Below are positions 1 through 6,449 of a stretch of 10,994 nt of DNA, piece after piece. Both the position numbers and the translations under genes were made by a program. This stretch comes from Allobaculum sp. Lineage in GTDB: Bacteria > Bacillota_I > Bacilli_A > Erysipelotrichales > Erysipelotrichaceae. The notes below the pieces were generated by a model that ran no database searches, was not told the origin of the DNA, and saw only the letters and a list, made by a program, of their open reading frames with translations. Within the stretch, counting starts at the first letter, position 1; each line of letters begins with the position of its first letter. Location: contig JAAVAY010000016.1 in assembly GCA_014803815.1 (NCBI GenBank), positions 1-10,994 on the forward strand, written 5' to 3'.

Positions 1-1882
1 CCGTTTGCGCTTGAGAGACTACAATAAGGTCAATGAAGAAGCATTAACCGATGTCGATCAGGTCAAAGGGGTATTCTTAGCTAATGATCAGTACCAAATC
101 ATTCTAGGGTCTGGCACAGTAAACTTAGTTACAGATGAAGTCTTAAAAGAAACTGGCCTTCAGGCTAATGCTGCTCCTAAAGAAGAATCCAATGCCAAAG
201 AAGGCAATGCATTGATGCGAGGAGTAAAGGTTTTATCTGATATTTTTGTTCCCATTATTCCTGCTATCGTAGCAGGTGGTCTTTTAATGGGAATCAACAA
301 CGTTTTGACGGCTACTGGTTTATTCTTCCCTGGAAAATCACTCATTGATGAAATGCCGCATTTTGCAGGACTTGCAGCGTTTATTAACTTATGTGCCAAT
401 GCACCTTTTACTTTTTTACCTGTTTTAATTGGATTCTCTGCAACTAAGAAATTCGGTGGAAACGAGTATTTAGGAGCAGCCATGGGTATGATTATGGTTC
501 ATCCCGATTTGCTCAACGCCTATTCTTTGGCAAGTGCGGCTGAAATTCCCACTTGGGGATGGTTTGGACTCGAAGTACAAGCTATTGGTTATCAAGGTAC
601 CGTTCTTCCTGTTTTAGCTGTATCTTGGATTTTGGCAAACATTGAAAAACGCTTACATAAAGTGACCCCAAGTTGGTTAGACAACTTAACCACACCCTTG
701 CTTTCTGTTTTGATTACAGCTGTTTTGACCTTCTTAATTGTTGGGCCAATCTTAAGAACCGCTGGTGACTGGTTGGCCATGGGTCTTTCTTGGCTTTATT
801 CTTCTCTTGGCTTTATTGGAGGAGCTATTTTTGGTCTACTCTATGCTCCTATTACGATTACAGGCATGCACCATTCCTTTTCTGCCATTGAAACGCAATT
901 AATTGCGGCGGCTGAAACCACTGGTGGATCCTTTATTTTCCCAACCGCTTCTATGAACAACGTCGCTCAAGGCGCTGCGGTATTGGCAGTCTTGTTAATG
1001 ACAAAAGATGAAAAATTGAAATCAATTTGTTCTGCTTCTGGTGTCTCTGCCTTACTGGGTATTACAGAACCAGCTATGTTTGGTGTTACCTTGAAATTGA
1101 AATACCCCTTCTATGCAGCCATTATCGGTTCTGCAGTGGGTTCAGCTTGGTGTGCTGGAACAAAAACTTTAGCCCTTGCCTTAGGAGCTGCCGGATTGCC
1201 TGGTTTTATTTCAATTGCTCCGCAAAGTTGGGGAAATTTCTTCATTGGTTTAGCTTTATCTATGATCACTGCTTTTGCCCTCACCGTCTTTTTTATGAAA
1301 AAACATCCAGAAGGCAAACAAGAAACAAAAAAATCTCAAAAAAATTCTAATGAGTCTGAATCGACATCAATTGCTACTCCTGCTTCTCAGGCAACTTCTT
1401 CAAATGCCATTCCTTCGTCTGTCTCTGTAAATAACCATGATGCTAAAGTGATTCATGCTCCATTTAAGGGTAGCGTAAAACCCATTTCTGAGTGTGGAGA
1501 TCCTGTTTTTGCAAGCAAAGCGATGGGTGATGGAATTGTCATTACCCCAAGTGAAGGAACCCTTTACTCTCCTATTGATGGCGAAGTGATGCTAGTTTTC
1601 CCAACCAAACATGCGATTGGTTTGAAATCTGATTCGGGAGCCGAAATTTTAATTCACGTGGGGATGGACACCGTAAACTTGGAAGGAAAACCCTTTGAAG
1701 TCTTTGTAAGTCAAGGTGAAAAGATTAAAGCAGGACAGCCTTTGTTGAGTGCGGATCTTGAAGCTATTCAAGCGGCCGGTTGTCCTATTGAAACTCCTGT
1801 AGTCATCACAAATGGGGTTCCTTTTGAAATCCTTCAACAAGGAGCAGTGAAACCCGGCGATGATATGATGAAAAGCGAATAA
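1..1882 (+). CDS. scrA: PTS sucrose-specific EIIBCA permease, 5' end cut by window edge
   Basis: Membrane permease that imports sucrose and phosphorylates it to sucrose-6-phosphate using phosphate relayed from HPr. About 626 residues are visible and the frame is open to the left edge. Counting the TTG at position 5 as residue 1, the tail of the EIIB domain covers about 1-50 (GSGTVN at 35-40); its phospho-cysteine lies outside the window. A hydrophobic EIIC domain spans about 70-432 and carries the family motifs MHHSF (288-292) and GITEPA (352-357). A Ser/Thr/Lys-rich linker (about 436-480) leads to a Crr-type EIIA domain (about 481-625) with the paired histidines His536 (TKHAIGL) and His551 (ILIHVGMD), the latter the expected phosphorylation site. 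Sucrose specificity is inferred from scrB, scrK and scrR next door; the protein alone could also be a beta-glucoside or trehalose permease. The stop lies 31 nt before scrB and no terminator is seen between them. Confidence 0.9.
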   Translation, partial: RLRLRDYNKVNEEALTDVDQVKGVFLANDQYQIILGSGTVNLVTDEVLKETGLQANAAPKEESNAKEGNALMRGVKVLSDIFVPIIPAIVAGGLLMGINNVLTATGLFFPGKSLIDEMPHFAGLAAFINLCANAPFTFLPVLIGFSATKKFGGNEYLGAAMGMIMVHPDLLNAYSLASAAEIPTWGWFGLEVQAIGYQGTVLPVLAVSWILANIEKRLHKVTPSWLDNLTTPLLSVLITAVLTFLIVGPILRTAGDWLAMGLSWLYSSLGFIGGAIFGLLYAPITITGMHHSFSAIETQLIAAAETTGGSFIFPTASMNNVAQGAAVLAVLLMTKDEKLKSICSASGVSALLGITEPAMFGVTLKLKYPFYAAIIGSAVGSAWCAGTKTLALALGAAGLPGFISIAPQSWGNFFIGLALSMITAFALTVFFMKKHPEGKQETKKSQKNSNESESTSIATPASQATSSNAIPSSVSVNNHDAKVIHAPFKGSVKPISECGDPVFASKAMGDGIVITPSEGTLYSPIDGEVMLVFPTKHAIGLKSDSGAEILIHVGMDTVNLEGKPFEVFVSQGEKIKAGQPLLSADLEAIQAAGCPIETPVVITNGVPFEILQQGAVKPGDDMMKSE

Positions 1883-1913
1883 TAGCGCTGGAACCTAAAA
1901 AAGGAAACCTATT

Positions 1914-3383
1914 ATGTATTCTTCTGTTCGCAAAGAGTTTACTCAAGCCCAAACACTTGAAAAGAGAAATGAAGTGAAAGCTGATCCGAATCGGCTTTCC
2001 TATCATTTGATGCCTCCCGTGGGATGGTTGAATGATCCAAATGGATTATCAGAAATGAATGGGGTATATCACATCTTTTATCAATACACCCCGGCTAATC
2101 CTTTAGGAAATGATCATCGGGGATGGGGACATTATCAGACAAAAGATTTTATTCATTATCAAGAAATGGATGATCCTTTCGTTCCAGATACCCATGGAGA
2201 TGGAAAGGGTTCGTATTCTGGATCGGCTTTAATCCGAGATGGAATCATGCATCTTTTCTTCACTGGAAATAATAAATTGTCTGGAGATTACGATTACATC
2301 AATGATGGTCGTATTCATTGGGTTTTGCATTCCCAAAGTAAAGATGGTGTTCACTTTACTCCCAAAGAAGTTTTGCTTCGTAATGAAGACTATCCTGATT
2401 ATCTTTCTTGTCATGTTCGGGATCCTAAAATTTATACCGAAAATGGTCAGGATTATATGGTCTTAGGAGCGAGAACGAAGGATTCGAAGGGACAAGTCGA
2501 AGTTTTTAAGGGAGATGGAACTTTAAAAAACTGGATTCCTTGTTCGACCATTACGCCAAAAGAATCGTTTGGCTACATGTGGGAATGTCCCGATTTGTTT
2601 GATTTGGATGGACATTTGATTCTCATCGCCTGCCCCCAAGGCGTTCCAACCCAAGGAATTTTGTATGAGAACATTTACCAAAATGGTTGGTTTGAAGCCA
2701 ATCATGATTTAGACCACGATCAACAAGTTGATCAATTTCATGAACTGGACAATGGTTTTGATTTTTATGCTCCGCAAAGTTTCTTGGATGAAAAAGGGCG
2801 TCGAATTTTAATCGGATGGATGGGAATTCCAGAAGCTGATTACGATAACAACCCCACTATTGAAAAAAACTGGCAACATGCGCTTACTTTACCACGTCAG
2901 TTAACTTGGAAAAATAACACCATTTACCAAATGCCTATTCAAGAAATCGAAGCCTTACGTCAAGAAGAACTGTCAATTCGTTTAGAGGCCAATCAGTGCC
3001 TGGAATTTCCTACTCGTGTTTTAGAGTGCAACCTCATTCCTCAAGCGAATACGTCCTTTCATCTTACGTTTAGAGAAGATGTAGAGCTTGATTACGATCA
3101 AGAGACCAAGGTCTTTAGTCTTATCCTTGGAAAAAGTGGACATGGACGCGATGCTCGTCATGTAGAAATCGCCTCCATTGAAAATATTCGGATTTACTCG
3201 GATACGTCTTCTTTGGAAATCTTTTTAAACGATGGCCAAAAAGCCTTCACAACCCGCCTTTTTGATGATGCGCTTCAACCAAAGCTTTGCACTAATGTTC
3301 CATTGACTGGTACAGCGTATTCTCTTAGCAGTTTTGTCATCGAAGAAAAATTAGAAAAAGAAGATCCGCAAGTCCAAGAATAA
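1914..3383 (+). CDS. scrB: Sucrose-6-phosphate hydrolase (GH32 family)
   Basis: Cytoplasmic beta-fructofuranosidase that splits sucrose-6-phosphate from the PTS into glucose-6-phosphate and fructose. The 489-residue length is normal for the family. The GH32 catalytic set is intact: nucleophile Asp41 in WLNDPNG (38-44), transition-state stabiliser in RDP (169-171), and acid/base Glu224 in ECPD (224-227). The five-bladed propeller should cover about 25-340 and a beta-sandwich domain about 350-480. There is no signal peptide, which fits an intracellular enzyme acting on a phosphorylated sugar rather than a secreted invertase. The ATG at 1914 has AAGGAAA (1901-1907) in front at good spacing. The gene follows scrA by 31 nt and is closed by a strong terminator, so scrA-scrB probably form the end of one transcript. 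Confidence 0.93.
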   Translation: MYSSVRKEFTQAQTLEKRNEVKADPNRLSYHLMPPVGWLNDPNGLSEMNGVYHIFYQYTPANPLGNDHRGWGHYQTKDFIHYQEMDDPFVPDTHGDGKGSYSGSALIRDGIMHLFFTGNNKLSGDYDYINDGRIHWVLHSQSKDGVHFTPKEVLLRNEDYPDYLSCHVRDPKIYTENGQDYMVLGARTKDSKGQVEVFKGDGTLKNWIPCSTITPKESFGYMWECPDLFDLDGHLILIACPQGVPTQGILYENIYQNGWFEANHDLDHDQQVDQFHELDNGFDFYAPQSFLDEKGRRILIGWMGIPEADYDNNPTIEKNWQHALTLPRQLTWKNNTIYQMPIQEIEALRQEELSIRLEANQCLEFPTRVLECNLIPQANTSFHLTFREDVELDYDQETKVFSLILGKSGHGRDARHVEIASIENIRIYSDTSSLEIFLNDGQKAFTTRLFDDALQPKLCTNVPLTGTAYSLSSFVIEEKLEKEDPQVQE

Positions 3384-3401
3384 ATCTTGTTTTAAGCACT
3401 T

Positions 3402-3431
3402 AAAGGATAAGCGAAACGCTTATCCTTTTTT
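3402..3431 (+). terminator. Rho-independent terminator after scrB
   Basis: A perfect 12-bp stem, AAAGGATAAGCG (3402-3413) with CGCTTATCCTTT (3417-3428), has a 3-base AAA loop and runs into a T tract ending at 3431. It starts 19 nt after the scrB stop and separates scrB from scrK. Confidence 0.9.
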
Positions 3432-3496
3432 GGTAGCGATTTTCAAATTTAGGCTACACTTAAATAAATACAAATAATGAATTAATCAAGGAAATT

Positions 3497-3502
3497 TATA
3501 CT
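3497..3502 (+). promoter_or_regulatory. Candidate -10 box for scrK
   Basis: TATACT matches the sigma-A -10 consensus at 5 of 6 positions. It would start transcription near 3509, just before the scrK ribosome binding site. No good -35 box stands 16-18 bp upstream; that stretch is AT-rich, around AATAATGA. The terminator at 3402-3431 makes a separate scrK promoter necessary, unless readthrough supplies it, but this exact site is tentative. Confidence 0.35.
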
Positions 3503-3517
3503 GAAAAATGATAAATA

Positions 3518-3524
3518 AAAGGAG
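3518..3524 (+). promoter_or_regulatory. scrK ribosome binding site (decides the start)
   Basis: AAAGGAG lies 10 nt before the ATG at 3535 and selects that codon over the in-frame ATG at 3508, which has no well-spaced Shine-Dalgarno sequence. Confidence 0.8.
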
Positions 3525-3534
3525 TTTAAGAGGC

Positions 3535-4497
3535 ATGGAAAACAACATTTGTACCTTTGGCGAAATTTTAATTGACTTTACAGATACTGGCACCACTCCA
3601 AGTGGAACTAAACTCTTTGCCCAGCATCCTGGAGGAGCTCCTGCTAATGTAGCCGTGGGTGTTAAGCGGCTTGGAGGCAATGCCTCATTTATCGGCAAGA
3701 TCGGGGACGATATGCATGGCACCTTGTTAAAAGACGTATTGGATAAAGAAGGCGTTGATGTGTCTAATTTAGTTCAAGACGATACTGTCTTTACTACACT
3801 TGCTTTTGTAAGTGTAGGGCCGGATGGAGAAAGACAATTCTCCTTTGCACGCAAGCCAGGGGCTGATACTCAAATGACTTTTGAAGAAATGGATCAAGAT
3901 TTGATTAAAAATTCCAAAATCTTCCATGTTGGATCCTTATCTTTAACGCATGAACCATCCAGAACAGCGGAATATAAGGCCATTGACTTGGCCAAAGACA
4001 ATGGTGTCATCATCTCATATGATCCCAACTATCGCGAAAGTCTTTGGTTGAATGAACCTGTGGCCGTTCAAGCCATGCGTTCTTTGATTAACAAAGCCGA
4101 CATCATGAAGATTTCTGATGAAGAAACGGCTTTGTTGACGGATATCAAAGATCCAGAAGACGCAGCCAAATCCTTAATTGATCAAGGTGTAAAAGTTGTG
4201 GCAGTAACTCTTGGGGATAAAGGTGCCCTTATCGCCAATAAAGAAGGAGCCGTGGTGGTTCCAGGGTTCAAAAGCCAAGTGGCGGATACCAATGGCGCTG
4301 GAGATTCCTTTTGGAGTGCTATGCTTGTCCAAGTAGCGAATGCCGATAAACCATTAGAGGAATTGAGCTTAGACGAATTAGCTGATTTTACGCGCTTTGC
4401 CAATGGAGTCGCAGCTTTAACCGTTCGTAAATCTGGAGCGATTCCAGCTATGCCTACGCTTGCTGAGGCCACAGAATTTTTTGCGAGTGAAAAATAG
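3535..4497 (+). CDS. scrK: Fructokinase, PfkB/ribokinase family
   Basis: ATP-dependent kinase that turns the fructose released by ScrB into fructose-6-phosphate for glycolysis. It has 320 residues, normal for the family. The PfkB N-terminal glycine signature is at 32-48 (PGGAPANVAVGVKRLGG) and the C-terminal signature at 251-259 (DTNGAGDSF), which includes the anion-hole GAGD and catalytic Asp257. The N-terminus, MENNICTFGEILIDF, is typical of bacterial fructokinases. The ATG at 3535 is chosen because AAAGGAG (3518-3524) precedes it; the in-frame ATG at 3508 would add nine atypical residues. It is a PfkB enzyme, not the ROK-type fructokinase found with many streptococcal and bacillar sucrose genes. 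Terminators on both sides (3402-3431, 4540-4569) suggest it is transcribed alone. Fructose is inferred as substrate from context; other PfkB sugar kinases look similar. Confidence 0.9.
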   Translation: MENNICTFGEILIDFTDTGTTPSGTKLFAQHPGGAPANVAVGVKRLGGNASFIGKIGDDMHGTLLKDVLDKEGVDVSNLVQDDTVFTTLAFVSVGPDGERQFSFARKPGADTQMTFEEMDQDLIKNSKIFHVGSLSLTHEPSRTAEYKAIDLAKDNGVIISYDPNYRESLWLNEPVAVQAMRSLINKADIMKISDEETALLTDIKDPEDAAKSLIDQGVKVVAVTLGDKGALIANKEGAVVVPGFKSQVADTNGAGDSFWSAMLVQVANADKPLEELSLDELADFTRFANGVAALTVRKSGAIPAMPTLAEATEFFASEK

Positions 4498-4539
4498 TTC
4501 TTTTCTGAAGAAAGATCTTCATCAATCGAACGGATTTTC

Positions 4540-4569
4540 AAGCCACGTTTGAAAAGACGTGGCTTTTTT
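4540..4569 (+). terminator. Rho-independent terminator after scrK
   Basis: AAGCCACGT (4540-4548) pairs with ACGTGGCTT (4557-4565) around an 8-base loop, followed by T's to 4569. It lies 43 nt beyond the scrK stop. Confidence 0.88.
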
Positions 4570-4796
4570 CCATCGAGTATCTTTTTAAGATTTTGAATTC
4601 GTCTCATTTTTGGACCATTTTTGATCAAGTTATCTTTACCTTAACTATCTTATCGAACTGAGTGGAATTAAATCTCTTTATCACCCTGTCCAAGCTAAAA
4701 GGGATAGATAAAGTCGAATAAAATCTTGGAATATTGTTCTAAAGTTTAGAGGCATTCGAATAAGATAGAGAACTTGGATAAAGTGAGGTTTTTATT
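4570..4796 (+). promoter_or_regulatory. scrR upstream region with short palindromes
   Basis: This AT-rich gap must hold the scrR promoter because a terminator closes scrK just before it. I see no convincing -35/-10 pair; TAAGAT (4761-4766) is a possible -10. Two palindromes stand close together: TCTAAA-G-TTTAGA (4738-4750) and ATTCGAAT (4754-4761). The second has the central CG common in LacI-family operators and touches the possible -10, so it could be an autoregulatory ScrR site. An imperfect hairpin, CTTTATC-A-CCCT (about 4675-4686) with AGGG-ATA-GATAAAG (about 4700-4713), and a repeated GATAAAGT (4707-4714, 4777-4784) are also present. The assignment to regulation is inference. Confidence 0.35.
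4782..4788 (+). promoter_or_regulatory. scrR ribosome binding site (supports the TTG start)
   Basis: AGTGAGG ends 8 nt before the TTG at 4797. The next in-frame ATG (4821) has no Shine-Dalgarno sequence in front, so the TTG is the better start. Confidence 0.7.
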
Positions 4797-5843
4797 TTGA
4801 TTTCTTCAAAATCACGAACTATGGTCGATATTGCCAAGGAAGCCGGCGTTTCCAAAAGTACGGTTTCTCGCTATTTCAATGGAGGATATGTCAAAGAAGA
4901 CACTAAAGAAAAAATTCGTAAAATTGTAGAACGAACTGGCTTTGAGCCAAGTGCGGCCGCTCAAAACTTAAAAGCAAAAAAAACTCACTCCATTGGAGTT
5001 GTAGCTCCTACCATGATCTCTCCTTCCACCGGTCGTTTACTGACGGCTATGGACAATGCTTTACGTCAACAAGACTATTCTTGTTTAATCGTAACGACGG
5101 ATCACATTCCAGAGCGAGAAATTGCCGCCATTGAATATTTGCGTTCTTTACGAGTGGCAGGAATTGTGCTCATTGCCACCAACATCAGTCCTGATCATCA
5201 ACGCCTTCAAACCTCATCCCCCATTCCATTTTTGACTATGGGGCAAAAATTCCCACAAGGAATTTCCATTATTTACGACGACTTTGAAGCAGGGTACATG
5301 GTGGGGCAGTACGCGAGTCAAAAGGGTCACAAGGATATTGTCTATATAGGGGTAAACGATCAAGATGAAGCGGTAGGGCAAATTCGTCGCGATGGGGTAT
5401 TGGCGGGGCTAGCGAACCAAGCTAATGTCAAAAATTTACAGATTGCCGAAACGACCTTTTCATATCCCCAAGCAAGAGAATTAGTTCGGCAAGTTTTAGA
5501 TGATCACATTCCCGAATTGTTTATTTGTGCGACCGATTTAATCGCCTTAGCTTGCTATAAAGAAATTCGAGAGCGCGGCCTTCGGGTCCCAGAGGATGTC
5601 TCTTTAATTGGCTTTGGCGGATATGAAATGAGTGAACTTCTTTCCCCATCTTTAGCGACCATTCGTTTTGAAAACGAATTAGCCGGAAAGCTGTGTGCAG
5701 ATACCCTTATTTCCATGATTCAAAAAAAGCCCGTTCCCAAGGTTCAAATGTTGGGGTTTGAATTTTTGCCTGGTCAATCCGTGTTAGATCGCACGCAAAA
5801 GAGGCCAGATACTTCTAAATCCTCTCAAAGCGAGCTCCAGTAA
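4797..5843 (+). CDS. scrR: LacI/GalR-family sucrose operon regulator
   Basis: A DNA-binding regulator, probably the repressor of the scr genes, relieved by a sugar or sugar phosphate from sucrose or fructose metabolism. It has 348 residues, typical for the family. The N-terminal LacI helix-turn-helix is clear at about 9-32 (VDIAKEAGVSKSTVSRYFNG), followed by the hinge region (about 52-62) and a periplasmic-binding-protein-like effector domain (about 64-330) that includes VPEDVSLIGFGGYE near the C-terminus; GFGGY in place of the usual GFDN/GYDD resembles sucrose regulators as I recall them. A short polar tail ends the protein. The TTG start is chosen for AGTGAGG at 4782-4788. The gene directly follows scrK, has its own terminator, and is probably autoregulated through the palindromes upstream. 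The family is certain; the sucrose role is inferred from context. Confidence 0.87.
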   Translation: MISSKSRTMVDIAKEAGVSKSTVSRYFNGGYVKEDTKEKIRKIVERTGFEPSAAAQNLKAKKTHSIGVVAPTMISPSTGRLLTAMDNALRQQDYSCLIVTTDHIPEREIAAIEYLRSLRVAGIVLIATNISPDHQRLQTSSPIPFLTMGQKFPQGISIIYDDFEAGYMVGQYASQKGHKDIVYIGVNDQDEAVGQIRRDGVLAGLANQANVKNLQIAETTFSYPQARELVRQVLDDHIPELFICATDLIALACYKEIRERGLRVPEDVSLIGFGGYEMSELLSPSLATIRFENELAGKLCADTLISMIQKKPVPKVQMLGFEFLPGQSVLDRTQKRPDTSKSSQSELQ

Positions 5844-5854
5844 AAGCTATAAGC

Positions 5855-5891
5855 AGGACTATACCGAATCTCTTGGTTATAGTCCTTTTTT
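5855..5891 (+). terminator. Rho-independent terminator after scrR
   Basis: AGGACTATA-CC (5855-5865) pairs with GG-t-TATAGTCCT (5875-5886) with one bulged T and a 9-base loop, then T's to 5891. It leaves only 63 bp for the comEA promoter. Confidence 0.87.
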
Positions 5892-5918
5892 CATATCCAA
5901 AAAACTTTACTTGTCTTT

Positions 5919-5949
5919 TTGACAACAAGAGATTTCTTTTGCGTATATC
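5919..5949 (+). promoter_or_regulatory. Candidate comEA-comEC promoter
   Basis: A perfect -35 TTGACA (5919-5924) is followed after 19 bp by TATATC (5944-5949), which matches 4 of 6 consensus -10 positions. The spacing is longer than the ideal 17. Transcription would start at about 5955-5957, on or beside the comEA ATG. The -35 overlaps a small inverted repeat, TTGTC-TTTTT-GACAA (5911-5925), which could be a regulator site. I saw no match to the streptococcal ComX box in this gap. Confidence 0.5.
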
Positions 5950-5954
5950 TAAGT

Positions 5955-6449
5955 ATGAACACTTTTCAAAAATATCTAGGCCCTTTGATTTTTGGAATGC
6001 TTTTTGGATTTTCGATGTTTGGCCGTATTACTCCAATGTCTTTAGAACGCCAAGCGCCTGATACCATTCAAGCGGAAATCAAGGGAGCTGTAATCGAACC
6101 AGGAATCTACACTTTAAAAAATGGGGCCAATATTCAAGATCTCATCAACGAAGCCAAAGGCGTAAATGAAGTGGCTGATCTTTCCCCTCTCTCTTTGCAA
6201 CAAGAAGTGCAACCAGGCCAGATCATCGTCATTGGCCAAAAAAAAGCCGATGGAAGCAGTCCGCTTATTTCTTTAAATACCGCTTCAAAAGATCAGTTTA
6301 TGACATTGCCTGGAGTGGGAGAAAGCACGGCGCAAAAAATTATAGAGTATCGCGAACATCATTCGTTTCAAACCATAGAGGAATTGATGAATGTTCCTGG
6401 TATTGGAGAGAAAAAGTTTGAAAAGCTCAAGGATTACCTTGCCCTTTGA
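5955..6449 (+). CDS. comEA: ComEA, DNA receptor for competence (SLBB and helix-hairpin-helix)
   Basis: Membrane-anchored protein that binds incoming double-stranded DNA at the cell surface and passes it to the ComEC channel. It has 164 residues. A hydrophobic anchor lies at about 8-24, an SLBB-like domain at about 39-96 (EIKGAVIEPGIYTL at 41-54), and a tandem helix-hairpin-helix DNA-binding domain at about 105-163 with both hairpins intact: LPGVG (118-122) and VPGIG (147-151). The ATG at 5955 is preferred. An in-frame TTG at 5919 would add twelve residues, but it coincides with the -35 box TTGACA. Neither start has a Shine-Dalgarno sequence, which fits a leaderless message. The 3' end overlaps comEC. 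No comEB lies between them, as in many Bacillota outside Bacillus. Confidence 0.88.
   Translation: MNTFQKYLGPLIFGMLFGFSMFGRITPMSLERQAPDTIQAEIKGAVIEPGIYTLKNGANIQDLINEAKGVNEVADLSPLSLQQEVQPGQIIVIGQKKADGSSPLISLNTASKDQFMTLPGVGESTAQKIIEYREHHSFQTIEELMNVPGIGEKKFEKLKDYLAL

Noticed and set aside
3402..3428. Palindrome with AAGCGAAACGCTT considered as a LacI-type or cre operator
   Set aside because: Its place 19 nt after the scrB stop, perfect long stem and T tail fit a terminator; it does not match the cre consensus.
3508..3534. Longer scrK start at ATG 3508
   Set aside because: It has no well-spaced ribosome site and adds residues not typical of fructokinases; AAAGGAG points to ATG 3535.
4182..4628. 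148-residue open frame on the - strand over the scrK 3' end
   Set aside because: It is antisense to the well-supported scrK frame, crosses the scrK terminator, and its protein shows no recognisable family.
5919..5954. Longer comEA start at TTG 5919
   Set aside because: It coincides with a perfect -35 box and has no Shine-Dalgarno sequence; the ATG at 5955 gives a normal ComEA N-terminus.
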